Below are positions 30,235 to 41,368 of a stretch of DNA of 64,000 nt, piece by piece. A model generated the notes under the pieces. It was not told where the DNA came from, searched no databases, and saw only the letters and a list, made by a program, of their open reading frames with translations. The DNA lies in NCBI GenBank assembly GCA_020628545.1, contig JAHDEX010000012.1:17393-81392 (forward strand), in the 5' to 3' direction. The DNA is from Paracoccaceae bacterium (GTDB lineage Bacteria; Pseudomonadota; Alphaproteobacteria; Rhodobacterales; Rhodobacteraceae). The translations under genes were made by a program, and so were the position numbers. Positions within the stretch are counted from its first letter, which is position 1; each line of letters begins with the position of its first letter.

Positions 30235-31496
30235 GGCCGCACTGTCCCGTCACCTGTCACCAGATACTTGAAGCTGGTCAGCTGTGTGGCGCCAACGGGG
30301 CCGCGCGCGTGCAACTTGCCGGTGGCAATGCCAATCTCTGCCCCCATCCCAAACTCACCCCCATCGGCGAACTGGGTCGAGGCATTGCGCATCAGAATTG
30401 CACTGTCGAGCTGCTTGAAGAAGCTCTCAGCGACGGCATCATCCTCGCAAATCACAGCATCAGTATGCTGCGATCCGTGCGCGCGGATGTGCGCGATGGC
30501 TTCGTCCACCCCGTCCACGACCTTTGCCGCAATGATCATATCAAGGAATTCTTTCCCAAAATCATCCGCTTGCGCCGGTGTTGTCCCGACAATTCCCGAC
30601 AAGACCTCCGCTGCGCGCACTTCCACACCGGCTTTGAGCAGATCATCAATCAGCACAGACCCTTCTCGCTCAAAGAAGGCACGGTCGATCAAGACAGTCT
30701 CGGCAGAGCCGCAGATACCAGTGCGGCGTGTCTTGGCATTCAGAAGCACGTCGCGCGCCTTTTGAACATCCGCAGAACCATCGACATAAACGTGGCAGAT
30801 GCCTTCGAGATGGGCAAAGACCGGCACCCGTCCTTCGCGCTGGACAAGCCCGACGAGCCCCTTGCCCCCGCGCGGTACAATCACATCGATGAAGTCCGTC
30901 GCCTGCAGCATCGCTTTCACAGCGTCTCTGTCGCGCGTCGGCACGATCTGAATAGCCGCTTCAGGCAGACCCGCACTCCGCAGCCCCTCTGCGAGACAGG
31001 CATGGATTGCAGTTGCCGAATGCAGACTTTCGGAGCCGCCGCGCAGGATCACGGCATTACCCGATTTCAAGCACAACGCACCTGCATCTGCAGTCACATT
31101 CGGGCGGCTTTCATAAATCACGCCGATCACACCAATCGGCGTGCGCACCCGCTGGATGTGTAACCCACTTGGCTGTGTCCACTCCTCAGTCACAGCACCA
31201 ACGGGATCATCCTGTGCGGCAACCGCCCGCAAGCCATCAACCATGCCTTGGATCCGTGCCTCATCAAGCATCAGGCGGTCCATCATGGCGGGGCTGAGGC
31301 CTTTTTCGGCGCCGAAGGCCATGTCCTTCTTGTTCTCGGCGATGATATGCGCGCGCTGCGCCCAAACCGCATCAGCGGCGGCTTCAAGGGCTGCGCGCTT
31401 TGCGTCGCCCGGGCAAGACGCCAACACAGTCGCGGCGTCGCGCGCCTGTCGGCCAATGGTGGACATCATGTCGGTGATATCTGTCATTTCGTTCAT
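30231..31496 (-). CDS. proA: Gamma-glutamyl phosphate reductase
   Basis: ProA reduces gamma-glutamyl phosphate to glutamate semialdehyde for proline synthesis. The 421-residue aldehyde-dehydrogenase-fold protein has [28 protein letters not shown], the catalytic cysteine in [10 protein letters not shown] and [11 protein letters not shown]. Length is typical. It is the last gene of obg-proB-proA, separated from proB by only four bases. Confidence 0.96.
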   Translation of the reverse strand: MNEMTDITDMMSTIGRQARDAATVLASCPGDAKRAALEAAADAVWAQRAHIIAENKKDMAFGAEKGLSPAMMDRLMLDEARIQGMVDGLRAVAAQDDPVGAVTEEWTQPSGLHIQRVRTPIGVIGVIYESRPNVTADAGALCLKSGNAVILRGGSESLHSATAIHACLAEGLRSAGLPEAAIQIVPTRDRDAVKAMLQATDFIDVIVPRGGKGLVGLVQREGRVPVFAHLEGICHVYVDGSADVQKARDVLLNAKTRRTGICGSAETVLIDRAFFEREGSVLIDDLLKAGVEVRAAEVLSGIVGTTPAQADDFGKEFLDMIIAAKVVDGVDEAIAHIRAHGSQHTDAVICEDDAVAESFFKQLDSAILMRNASTQFADGGEFGMGAEIGIATGKLHARGPVGATQLTSFKYLVTGDGTVRP

Positions 31497-31500
31497 CGTC

Positions 31501-33677
<2,177 letters not shown>

Positions 33678-34190
33678 CTATGTGGCAGAAGCGTTCAAGC
33701 GATCCCAGTCGCGGCGGGTCAGCCGATAGGCGTAGCTAAGCACCGGCAGTTTGCGCGCCTTCGCCGGCTCATACCCGGTGCGCCAGTGCTGAAAACCATG
33801 GTTTAACAGCAACCTGCGTGACACCGCGTTGTCGTGCCAGGTGGTCGCCGTCAACACGTCCAGATCTTGCGTCGCAAAGGCATGACTGATCCCGTGGCGC
33901 AACGCCTTGGTCCCAAGGCCTTGCCCGTGCCAATCCGGATCCAACATATACCCGACAGAACCACCGGTAACGCCAAGTGTGCCAATCAAACGATCATTGA
34001 CGCAAATCGCCCAGATGAAACCTGGGCCGTGACTTCCGTTGTACGCGGTACACCGCGACCGCGTGAACGCGGGGTCCGCAGGCCACGGCCATCCGCCGAG
34101 TTGACGGGTCACGGACCATTGGCAGACCATCGCGTGCAAGGGATCAAAATCATCCGGGCGGAGTGGGCGATAGCTCAGCTCAACCATCAT
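33678..34190 (-). CDS. GNAT-family N-acetyltransferase, third of three tandem copies
   Basis: The 170-residue product starts MMVELSYRPLRPDDFDPL and has the acetyl-CoA-binding loop DPDWHGQGLGTKAL and TWHDNAVSRRLLLNHGF typical of RimJ/RimL-type GNATs. ATG 34190 (or 34187) overlaps the upstream GNAT gene by a few bases; the longer frame to 34292 is unsupported. Acceptor unknown. Confidence 0.83.
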   Translation of the reverse strand: MMVELSYRPLRPDDFDPLHAMVCQWSVTRQLGGWPWPADPAFTRSRCTAYNGSHGPGFIWAICVNDRLIGTLGVTGGSVGYMLDPDWHGQGLGTKALRHGISHAFATQDLDVLTATTWHDNAVSRRLLLNHGFQHWRTGYEPAKARKLPVLSYAYRLTRRDWDRLNASAT

Positions 34191-34719
34191 TCCCGCGCCA
34201 CTTCGCTTTCGACAGCCTGACGCGCTGAATATCCACTGTGTTACCACGCGATGTTCGCACGGCCCGGTCGACATGTGTCGCCACAAAACCAAGCTTGGTC
34301 AGAACAGCCGACGATGGTCCATTGCCAACGTGATAGCCTGAGACCAGCGCCGCATCGCTTTGCGCGAAGTGCCAGTCGCACACACAGCGCGTAGCCTCGG
34401 TCATCAGGCCGTGGCCGTGTCGCGCAGGATGAAGCCAGTAGCCCAGTTCGTCACCAAGGCTGACGCATCCAATCATCCCATCCGCGCTGTCAATCGCCCA
34501 GATGCAATCGTCCGGGTCATTGCACATCTCGGCCAGAAACCACGCGAAGTCAGTTTCATCGTAAGGAAATGGCACCCGCGTCAGCCATTGGGTCACATCC
34601 CAATTGTTAAGAGCGTTCAGAACAACAGGTGCGTCGTCATGTCGAAACGTCCGCAACATCAACCGTTCGGTCTGCAAAGTGGGGACAGGTTTTATCCCAG
34701 TTTGAGCATGTAAGTCCAT
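34180..34719 (-). CDS. GNAT-family N-acetyltransferase, second of three
   Basis: The 179-residue product begins QTERLMLRTFRHDDAPVVL, with DELGYWLHPARHGHGLMTEATRCV and GNGPSSAVLTKLGF for the coenzyme-binding parts of the fold. Its first 28 bases overlap the end of the upstream GNAT gene, and its end overlaps the next by about 10 bases, so the three are one translational unit. Substrate unknown. Confidence 0.85.
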   Translation of the reverse strand: MDLHAQTGIKPVPTLQTERLMLRTFRHDDAPVVLNALNNWDVTQWLTRVPFPYDETDFAWFLAEMCNDPDDCIWAIDSADGMIGCVSLGDELGYWLHPARHGHGLMTEATRCVCDWHFAQSDAALVSGYHVGNGPSSAVLTKLGFVATHVDRAVRTSRGNTVDIQRVRLSKAKWRGNDG

Positions 34720-35255
34720 GTTGGCACCGTGGCCTTGCGGGCCACCGAGTAGGCTTCGGCGTCGCCCAAATAGTCAAATCCGTTGTTTGTCAGAACGCGG
34801 GCCGAGATCGGGTTGTCCTGAAACGCCTCTGCGAAGATCTGCTTGGCCTCATGCGGGTTAACCGCGATCAGGGTCCGTACCGCCTCCGTCGCGAGACCTG
34901 TGTTCCAGAAGGCAGGTGCGATCCAATAAAAGATCTCATCCTGCTGACGATCCATGCGGTTCAGAGAAATCAAACCAAGTGCCTCGGAATGCCCGTCTGC
35001 CGTGCCGTCCAAGATCCACATATCCTCAGACCGTTCAGGTTCGCTCGCGCGGTCGATCATCGCCTCAACCGCGCCGGGCGGCAACGGATGCGGCATGGCA
35101 CGCGTACCGCGTGCGATCCGCTCATCCCCCGCATACATCGCCACGAGGCCCGCATCAGACCTCCGGAGTGGGCGCAGCACAAAACGCTCGGCCTCAATGG
35201 TGATCTGGTCGTTTTTGGCCGCCTTATCAGGCATCGCAATCGTATTGTGCATCAT
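34692..35255 (-). CDS. GNAT-family N-acetyltransferase, first of three
   Basis: The 187-residue product has EAERFVLRPLRRSDAGLVAM and YWIAPAFWNTGLATEAVRTL. ATG 35255 has an excellent GGAGGAGGG eight bases upstream and is preferred to 35282. It follows the rpmA terminator hairpin, so it may have its own promoter or rely on read-through. Substrate unknown. Confidence 0.86.
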   Translation of the reverse strand: MMHNTIAMPDKAAKNDQITIEAERFVLRPLRRSDAGLVAMYAGDERIARGTRAMPHPLPPGAVEAMIDRASEPERSEDMWILDGTADGHSEALGLISLNRMDRQQDEIFYWIAPAFWNTGLATEAVRTLIAVNPHEAKQIFAEAFQDNPISARVLTNNGFDYLGDAEAYSVARKATVPTWTYMLKLG

Positions 35256-35299
35256 GGTTTTCCCTCCTCCGAAAAACCGCAAAGCGGGTAATGAACTGC

Positions 35300-35366
35300 G
35301 GTCACTAAATCCCCTTCGTGACCATAGTATGAAAAAACAAAGGGGACCGGCTAATCACCGATCCCC
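35300..35366 (-). terminator. Terminator of rplU-rpmA with a second hairpin after it
   Basis: Stem GGGGACCGG (35342-35350) with CCGATCCCC (35358-35366), one G-U pair, seven-base loop, followed on the minus strand by a T-rich tract (complement of 35332-35340). A second hairpin, GGTCAC (35300-35305) with GTGACC (35318-35323), lies beyond. It separates ribosomal protein genes from the acetyltransferases. Confidence 0.78.
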
Positions 35367-35393
35367 CCAAATGTGTTACCTGAGATTTTCGGC

Positions 35394-35663
35394 TTATTCA
35401 GCGGCCTCCGCCACCGGGAGAACCGAAATAAAGGTGCGGCCTTTGAGGCCTTTGTGGAATTTCACTTCGCCTTCGATGGTCGCAAAGATCGTGTGGTCTT
35501 TGCCCATACCAACACCGGCGCCTGGCCAATGCTTTGTGCCGCGCTGACGCTTGATGATGTTGCCGGGAACGACAGCTTCGCCGCCGAACTTTTTCACACC
35601 AAGGCGACGACCAGCTGAGTCGCGCCCGTTACGGGATGAACCGCCTGCTTTTTTGTGTGCCAT
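35394..35663 (-). CDS. rpmA: 50S ribosomal protein L27
   Basis: L27 reaches the peptidyl-transferase centre with its N-terminal tail. The 89-residue product starts [20 protein letters not shown] and has [20 protein letters not shown]. It lies 11 bases after rplU and is followed by a terminator. Confidence 0.98.
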   Translation of the reverse strand: MAHKKAGGSSRNGRDSAGRRLGVKKFGGEAVVPGNIIKRQRGTKHWPGAGVGMGKDHTIFATIEGEVKFHKGLKGRTFISVLPVAEAAE

Positions 35664-35674
35664 TGGGTCTCTCC

Positions 35675-36394
35675 TTACTTCGCCAGCTTCTTGGCCTGTT
35701 CGATCCAGCCTTCACGCTCGATCCGGCCTTTGAAGGACAGTTTCTCGTCCATAGCAGCGACGTCTTCTTCTGTCCACGCAGCAATCTGAGCGAACGTGGT
35801 CACGCCAGCTGCGTGCAGTTTCTTCTCAAGCGCAGGACCAACGCCGGACAGCGTCTTCAGGTCGTCAGCGCCAGCAGACTCGGCTTTCGCTGCTGCTTTC
35901 TTTGGTGCAGCCTTTGGCTTTTCTTCAGCTTTCGCTTCAGCCTTTGGTGCTGCAGCTTTCTTTTCAGCTTTTGGCTTGGCGGCTTTCTTTTCTGCCTTTG
36001 GCTTTTCAGCCGCTGCAGGTGCAGCCAATGCGCCAGCTACAACAAGACCAGCACCGGACACAGCTGCTTTCACTCCGGACTTGCCGGCGCCTTTTTCAAG
36101 GATGTCACCGATGCGGACCAGTGTCAGTTGCTGACGGTGACCTTTCTTGCGCTGGGAAGAGTGCTTCCGGCGGCGCTTGACGAAATTGATCGTCTTTGGG
36201 CCTTTGATCTGGTCAATCACTTCAGCTTGCACACCAGCGTCTTCCACCAGTGGTGCGCCAACAGTGTTGCCGACCATCAGAATTTCATTGAATTGGATTT
36301 TATCACCAGCCGCCGCGTCGAGCTTTTCAACACGCAGAACGTCGCCAGAGGCCACTTTGTACTGCTTGCCGCCGGTTTTGAGAACCGCAAACAT
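35675..36394 (-). CDS. rplU: 50S ribosomal protein L21 with long C-terminal extension and helix-hairpin-helix domain
   Basis: The first about 100 residues are a normal L21 ([35 protein letters not shown]). Then comes a Lys/Ala/Pro-rich linker (about 100-176) of repeated [11 protein letters not shown] words and a final module (177-239) with the helix-hairpin-helix signature [19 protein letters not shown] and [19 protein letters not shown]. Normal L21 is about 103 residues, so the extension more than doubles it. Similar extensions occur in Rhodobacterales. The start has a good promoter at 36518-36546. Confidence 0.95.
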   Translation of the reverse strand: MFAVLKTGGKQYKVASGDVLRVEKLDAAAGDKIQFNEILMVGNTVGAPLVEDAGVQAEVIDQIKGPKTINFVKRRRKHSSQRKKGHRQQLTLVRIGDILEKGAGKSGVKAAVSGAGLVVAGALAAPAAAEKPKAEKKAAKPKAEKKAAAPKAEAKAEEKPKAAPKKAAAKAESAGADDLKTLSGVGPALEKKLHAAGVTTFAQIAAWTEEDVAAMDEKLSFKGRIEREGWIEQAKKLAK

Positions 36395-36517
36395 ATCGTC
36401 TTCCTTTTTTCACCGCGTCGATCAGGTCCCCGTCTGGGCGTTTGATACCTGCCAACTGCGCGCCTTCATCGGCGTGTATTTGCATGCGCAAGACAAAGCG
36501 CCTTGCTGAGATGCGGG

Positions 36518-36546
36518 CTTATGTGCGCAGATAGGATTCAAGTCAA
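36518..36546 (-). promoter_or_regulatory. Sigma70-type promoter of rplU-rpmA
   Basis: On the minus strand -35 TTGACT (complement of 36541-36546) and -10 CATAAG (complement of 36518-36523) are 17 bases apart. The 5' leader would be about 115 bases long. Confidence 0.6.
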
Positions 36547-36567
36547 GCCCCCCAAGAGGCCAAAAAC

Positions 36568-36897
36568 ATGCGCAGCAGTCTTCTTTTCATCCTTCTTCTG
36601 GCCGGATGCACCAACGGGTTCCAATTGCCCGTGAATGCCCTGACGTCCGCAGAAGAAAACGCCATCTACCAAGCCCGGCAGGCTGAGGTCGAAATCATCG
36701 TCAAATCGGAATTTGACGCTGTGATCTCTGACATCCAGACCGGTGGCGGCCCGACCCTGACCCGTGCCTTTGATGCAGCTGGCATCCCGGCGGAGGAACG
36801 CGCGACACGAGCGTTCCAGCTCAACAAGGATCTGGGTCTCTACGCAGGCAACCCCGGCGCTTTGGTGACCGCGATCATGCTCTATGGGTCCAGCTAA
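36568..36897 (+). CDS. Small lipoprotein of unknown function
   Basis: The 109-residue product has a lipoprotein signal (MRSSLLFILLLAGC, lipid-modified Cys14). The mature part is mostly helical and acidic (NALTSAEENAIYQARQAEVE), with no known domain that I recognise. It is divergent from rplU, and its last four bases overlap the convergent next gene. Similar short lipoproteins occur in many roseobacters. Confidence 0.7.
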   Translation: MRSSLLFILLLAGCTNGFQLPVNALTSAEENAIYQARQAEVEIIVKSEFDAVISDIQTGGGPTLTRAFDAAGIPAEERATRAFQLNKDLGLYAGNPGALVTAIMLYGSS

Positions 36898-37379
36898 CAG
36901 CTGGACCATCCCCGGTTGGGCGCATCATTCCAGCACATACCGGCGGCACGTTTCGCGTCAAACAGGGCCACTTCCCACCCAAAATCAACACTTTCAGGAT
37001 CGCAGGTCAGATTTGCAACCTCCTCCGTGCCACGGCGAACGGAGATGCCGCCAAAGGACTTCGGGTTCTCCGGGTTCCGTTCGAAGCCTGCCGTAACCGC
37101 GTAGCTGTAGTCACCGTTGTAAAACGTCACCGTTTCCCAGATCGCAGAGCCGACGCCAGGCCATGGCAGGTAATCGACCGTGGTGACAGGCTCGCTTAGC
37201 AACAAGTCTGGCTCACCCGCGGCGGGCCCAAAGGCATAGGTAACCTGATCAAACGAAAGGCAGACTTCAACGGTTTTCGCGCCATTGTCAAAGCTGCAGG
37301 CCATGAGGCTTAGATTACAGGCAATCGCCTGCGATGACACCGTTGCGATACCACCGGCCAGTGCGAGGACTCGGATCAC
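36894..37379 (-). CDS. Hypothetical exported protein
   Basis: The 161-residue product has a signal-like start (MIRVLALAGGIATVSSQAIAC). The mature part contains several cysteines (CNLSLMACSF, CLSF, LTCDPE, MCWN, and a C-terminal SSC), which suggests disulfides in the periplasm. I recognise no domain. It overlaps the end of the upstream DUF2059 gene by four bases (ATGA) and may be translated with it. Confidence 0.65.
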   Translation of the reverse strand: MIRVLALAGGIATVSSQAIACNLSLMACSFDNGAKTVEVCLSFDQVTYAFGPAAGEPDLLLSEPVTTVDYLPWPGVGSAIWETVTFYNGDYSYAVTAGFERNPENPKSFGGISVRRGTEEVANLTCDPESVDFGWEVALFDAKRAAGMCWNDAPNRGWSSC

Positions 37380-38209
37380 AAATCCTGACCGATCATGGCT
37401 TGTGATGCCGCCCGCCCCAACGCCCCACTGATATCTTCAAACATGCCGTCAAACGCGGCAAAAAGCGCGGCATTCAAGTCTTCGCCTGCCTCCGTGTTCG
37501 AAAAGTCAATGTAGGTCTGCAAATCCTCATCGCTCAGCGGCTGGTATGCCAACAACCCGTAGGAATAAACCCATTCCGTGGTGTTTTGCCGGATCTCATC
37601 TTCCTGGCTCCAGACATCGGCAAGCAGTTCGTCCTGGCTCAGGCCTCCTGCAAAGCCGCCACCTTCGATCAATCCTACGTAGAAGGCATAGTTCGCATTC
37701 ATCGCGCCCACCACATTAGTTTCCACCAGATCATTGGTCTCAACGAATTCTGTCAGCAATTGCGCACGCGGCGTCTCATCAATGAGCGCAATCGCAGCCG
37801 CTTCTTTACTGGCTTCTTCTACCGCCTCGTCAAGTAAAGCGCGTCGGGCCGCGATTTCGAGCTCGACAATCTCTTGCCCCAACTCGGTCGAGAAGAAATC
37901 AATAATCGTTGCAACGTCAGCACCGTCGAGCGCCGTCACAAGACCAGACCGGATCGCATCCGACATCGCCGTTTCGCTATAAATCTGATCAATCGCCGCG
38001 TCCCACTCCCCAGTGGTCCGCCCACCGAACATGTCCTCAGCGATCTGATCTCCGTAGCCCAGCCCCTCTTCGCGCATCACGGCGATCAGCTCATCAAAAG
38101 CCATCACATCAATCAGCTCATCAACAGCGCCTTCGTGGCTATCGGCTAGAGCGGGCATGGGTACCAGCAAAGCAAGTGAAACGGCTGTCAGCGTGTGGCG
38201 CAGGGTCAT
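37376..38209 (-). CDS. Exported DUF2059-domain protein
   Basis: The 277-residue product has a signal peptide (MTLRHTLTAVSLALLVPMPALADS) and a mostly helical body with DUF2059-type features: IDQIYSETAMSDAI, DFFSTELGQEIVELE and, near the end, QTYIDFSNTEAGEDL. DUF2059 proteins are periplasmic and of unknown role. ATG 38209 gives the signal peptide; the upstream ATG at 38263 would bury it. Confidence 0.8.
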   Translation of the reverse strand: MTLRHTLTAVSLALLVPMPALADSHEGAVDELIDVMAFDELIAVMREEGLGYGDQIAEDMFGGRTTGEWDAAIDQIYSETAMSDAIRSGLVTALDGADVATIIDFFSTELGQEIVELEIAARRALLDEAVEEASKEAAAIALIDETPRAQLLTEFVETNDLVETNVVGAMNANYAFYVGLIEGGGFAGGLSQDELLADVWSQEDEIRQNTTEWVYSYGLLAYQPLSDEDLQTYIDFSNTEAGEDLNAALFAAFDGMFEDISGALGRAASQAMIGQDL

Positions 38210-38351
38210 CGGAATCTCCGGATCTGTTTGTTTCGAAATAGGCGCGACAGAGCATCTTTCCAAGAGTGATCAGGCGCATGTGACCACTTGCCCGGAAATT
38301 CGCTTGCGTGCCGCCGGGGCGGCGATTAAACGACCGCCACCACTTAAGGAC

Positions 38352-38441
38352 GGAGAGGTGCCGGAGTGGTCGAACGGGGCGGTCTCGAAAACCGTTGTGC
38401 CTTTACGGGTACCCAGGGTTCGAATCCCTGTCTCTCCGCCA
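38352..38441 (+). tRNA. tRNA-Ser (anticodon CGA)
   Basis: Acceptor GGAGAGG pairs with TCTCTCC (one G-U), discriminator G, CCA encoded. The anticodon stem-loop reads CGGT-CTCGAAA-ACCG, giving anticodon CGA (codon UCG). The variable arm is long, as in class II tRNAs, and the T arm has GGTTCGAATCC. The whole resembles E. coli tRNA-Ser(CGA). Confidence 0.96.
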
Positions 38442-38480
38442 CTCTTCCCCTGACCGTTGTCGTTCTGGCCCTTGACCCGC

Positions 38481-39344
38481 TTAGACCTGATCTTGTTTGC
38501 GGCTTTGAAACAACAGCGACATCAGCCCAAGTACTGCAGACACGATGATCAACAACAACGACACAGCGTTCAAAACCGGTGTCGCGCCTTGCTTGAGCTT
38601 GTCAAACATAGTGATCGTCAATGGAGAGTCTGATCCCACCAGCATCAGTGTCGTGTTGAAGTTCTCAAAGCTCATCAGCACTGACACAACGGCCGATGCA
38701 ACGATGGCTGGCAGCAGGAACGGCAAGGTGATCTGACGGATCGCCCCCCATTTGCTGGCACCCAAGTTCAGTGCAGCCTCTTCAAGACTAGGATCAAACT
38801 TTTGCAGGCGGGCCGAGATCACGAGGGTCGCAAAGGTCGTGATGAACGAAAACTGCCCTAGGATCACAAGGATCAGCCCCGGACGCAGGCCATCGAACCA
38901 AAGCCCGGTCGCGTCCTCAAGCGTGTTGGCCAGCGAACTGGAAAACACGAGAATTGAGATGCCAAGGATCACCCCTGGAATGATCAGCGGCAGCAGCATC
39001 AGCATGTAAAGCAGCGCCTTTCCGCGAAAGTCATGCCGCACGAACAGGAAGGCATTGCAGGTGCCAACCGCAACGGCAAGCCCGGATACCCACATCGCGA
39101 CAAAAGCCGACGTCCCGATGGACCGCAGAATCGCGCGTTCGTTGAAGACACCGATATAGGGTGCCTCCGTGCCGAAGAACCAAGCGAGCGTGAACCCTTC
39201 CCAAGGCAAAGCGGGAAAGACGCTGTTGTTGAACGCAAAGACGCAGACCACCGTCAGTGGCAACGCAAGATAGACAAAAAACGCCGTGACGTAGGCGCGA
39301 TAGCACCACTTGGCGAAAGCGGGCTGCGGGACCGTTGGGATCAT
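38481..39344 (-). CDS. ABC transporter permease (PotC-like)
   Basis: The 287-residue inner-membrane protein has about six spans and the EAA-type loop LEEAALNLGASKWGAIRQITLPFLLPAI that contacts the ATPase. It is the second permease of a spermidine/putrescine-type importer. It overlaps the end of the upstream permease gene by four bases. It is the last gene of the unit potD-potA-potB-potC as read on the minus strand. Confidence 0.9.
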   Translation of the reverse strand: MIPTVPQPAFAKWCYRAYVTAFFVYLALPLTVVCVFAFNNSVFPALPWEGFTLAWFFGTEAPYIGVFNERAILRSIGTSAFVAMWVSGLAVAVGTCNAFLFVRHDFRGKALLYMLMLLPLIIPGVILGISILVFSSSLANTLEDATGLWFDGLRPGLILVILGQFSFITTFATLVISARLQKFDPSLEEAALNLGASKWGAIRQITLPFLLPAIVASAVVSVLMSFENFNTTLMLVGSDSPLTITMFDKLKQGATPVLNAVSLLLIIVSAVLGLMSLLFQSRKQDQV

Positions 39345-40207
39345 GACCGCCCCATCGTTTCAGACAGCGACTGACCGGATAGTTTCAGGCCAAGGAAGAC
39401 CACAAACGACGATAGCGCCAAAAGCAGGAAGCCAAACGCTGATCCCAGTTCCCAGTTAAAGCGCGTGATGAACTGCGTATAGATCATGCCCGTGAACCAA
39501 AGACTGTCTTTGCCACCCAGCAAAATCGGGGTCAGGTAATTGCCGAGCGAGAGCATAAACACCACAATACAACCCGAGACGATGCCCGGCATTGCATGCG
39601 GAATGACGATCTCGCGCAAGATCGAGGTGCTTGTCCCGCCCAGATCATAGCCAGCCTCAATCAAGCTGTCGTCAAGGCTATCAAGCGTTGTTACGAGTGG
39701 CACAACCATGAAAAGGATCGATGTGTAGACAAGCCCGACCATGATCGCGGCATCGTTGTAGAGCATCTCAACAGGGCCGCTCACAACGCCAAGGTATTGC
39801 AGAACGTTTGAAAACACGCCGGTCTCGCGCAGTAGAATCATCCAGCCAAACGTGCGCACCAGTTCCGACACCCAAAACGGGATCATGCACATCAGAAAGA
39901 GCGTCGTTTTGGTGCGGCCTCGTGTGAGCTTTGCGATGTAATAGGCAATTGGGAAACCCAAGATCAGCGTCAGCGCAGTCGCGAGGATCGACATGATCGC
40001 CGTGCGCGCAAATGTGCGCCAGTACAGCGGTTCGGTGAAGAAGGCAGCGTAATTGTCAAAGCCGGTCTCATACTCTCGTGGCCCAATCTTTTCGCTGATG
40101 GATACGACGAAAAGGCCGACATGCGGCAGGATGATCAAGAGCACCAGCCACAACAGGATAGGCGCCAACAGAAGGTAGAAGCCAAGGCGGGATGTGTCTG
40201 ACACCAT
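39341..40207 (-). CDS. ABC transporter permease (PotB-like)
   Basis: The 288-residue protein has about six spans and the EAA loop LIEAGYDLGGTSTSILREIVIPHAMPGI. ATG 40207 is preferred to 40315, which lies inside the ATPase gene. It follows the ATPase by one base and overlaps the PotC-like gene by four, so it is fully in the operon. Confidence 0.9.
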   Translation of the reverse strand: MVSDTSRLGFYLLLAPILLWLVLLIILPHVGLFVVSISEKIGPREYETGFDNYAAFFTEPLYWRTFARTAIMSILATALTLILGFPIAYYIAKLTRGRTKTTLFLMCMIPFWVSELVRTFGWMILLRETGVFSNVLQYLGVVSGPVEMLYNDAAIMVGLVYTSILFMVVPLVTTLDSLDDSLIEAGYDLGGTSTSILREIVIPHAMPGIVSGCIVVFMLSLGNYLTPILLGGKDSLWFTGMIYTQFITRFNWELGSAFGFLLLALSSFVVFLGLKLSGQSLSETMGRS

Positions 40208-40208
40208 C

Positions 40209-41324
40209 TTATGACCCGACCGGGTAGCAGCGGGCGTGCCGCGGGTCCCAATGTGTGACAACAGCGTCGCCTTTCCGAAGGTTGGCAAACGCCCCTGTCT
40301 GCGGCAGCGCAACATTCATCAGACTACCTGTCTTGTCCTTTACGGTGACAGTGCTGTTTGCGCCGTTGAATAGTACTGACTCGACCGTCCCCAGCTGCAC
40401 ATTCATGCCCTCATCATCATTGGCCGGGCCAAGGGCGATAATTTCTGGGCGCAGAAAAACCTCAGCCCAAGTTCCCACATCCAGACCGGTCTGTGGCGTG
40501 TCGACGATCATCTCAGTACCTGCGTCCGAAATCAGCTTTACATGTTGGCCCCGCATCGCGCTGACCTTTGCCGTGACTTTGTTGGCCTCACCTACAAATC
40601 CCGCAACAAACGCGGTGCTTGGCGCGTGATAGACCTCATGAGGCGTCCCGATCTGCTCAAAGCGTCCGTTGTTCATCACCGCAATATTGTCGCTCATCAC
40701 AAGCGCTTCGGACTGATCGTGTGTGATGTAGACGAAAGTGGTGTTGAACGCGGCTTGCAGCGATTTCATTTCAACCTTCATGTGTTCACGCAGCTTCAGG
40801 TCCAGCGCGCCCAAAGGCTCATCCAACAGCAGGACATCGGGTTCCAGCACCATGCATCGTGCAATCGCCACCCGTTGCTTCTGCCCACCCGAAAGTTGAT
40901 CCACCCGTCGCGCTGACACTCCGGGCAAGCCAACACGCTCAAGCACTTCGCCGACCCGCGTCTTGATCTCGGCCTTCGCAACACCACGCTGCCGCAGTCC
41001 AAACCCTACGTTGTCGCCAATGTTCATGGTCGGGAACAGCGCGAGATGCTGAAAAACCATTGAGACCGGCCGCTTGTTGGGCGGCACACCAATCATCGAC
41101 TTTCCCTTGATCCGCAGATCGCCGCCAGTGGGCGACTGAAATCCCGCGATCATCCGCAGCAAGGTGGTCTTCCCACAGCCCGATGGGCCGAGGATCGAGA
41201 AGAACGAGCCTTGGGGAACGTCAAAGCTGACGTGATCAACAGCGCGGAAACTGTCGAAGTCCTTGGTCAGATCCTGACAGACAAGGTCGGGTTGGGGGAC
41301 GGTCAAAAGGTCACCTCGCAGCAT
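40209..41324 (-). CDS. ABC transporter ATP-binding protein (PotA-like)
   Basis: The 371-residue ATPase has Walker A GPSGCGKTT, signature LSGGQKQRVAIARC, Walker B LLLDEPLGALD and a C-terminal TOBE domain (from about residue 280). ATG 41324 sits directly on the terminator hairpin and has no ribosome-binding site; a TTG at 41306 has GAGGTGA just upstream and may be the true start. The substrate class (polyamine or related cation) comes from the neighbouring PotD-like protein. Confidence 0.92.
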   Translation of the reverse strand: MLRGDLLTVPQPDLVCQDLTKDFDSFRAVDHVSFDVPQGSFFSILGPSGCGKTTLLRMIAGFQSPTGGDLRIKGKSMIGVPPNKRPVSMVFQHLALFPTMNIGDNVGFGLRQRGVAKAEIKTRVGEVLERVGLPGVSARRVDQLSGGQKQRVAIARCMVLEPDVLLLDEPLGALDLKLREHMKVEMKSLQAAFNTTFVYITHDQSEALVMSDNIAVMNNGRFEQIGTPHEVYHAPSTAFVAGFVGEANKVTAKVSAMRGQHVKLISDAGTEMIVDTPQTGLDVGTWAEVFLRPEIIALGPANDDEGMNVQLGTVESVLFNGANSTVTVKDKTGSLMNVALPQTGAFANLRKGDAVVTHWDPRHARCYPVGS

Positions 41325-41350
41325 AAAAAGGGCACCTTGCGATGCCCTTT
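41325..41350 (-). terminator. Intra-operon terminator between the binding protein and ATPase genes
   Basis: AAAGGGCA (41327-41334) pairs with TGCCCTTT (41343-41350); on the minus strand it runs into five T. It follows the binding-protein gene, so it should let that gene be made in excess over the transporter core. Confidence 0.75.
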
Positions 41351-41368
41351 CCTTGGATGGGTCGACCG

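Noticed and set aside
30039-31163. 374-codon plus-strand frame overlapping chpT and proA
   Set aside because: Opposite proA and out of frame with chpT; composition is that of a shadow.
36568-36897. Bacteriocin or toxin role for the small lipoprotein
   Set aside because: It has a plain lipobox and helical mature part, with no immunity gene or secretion genes near.
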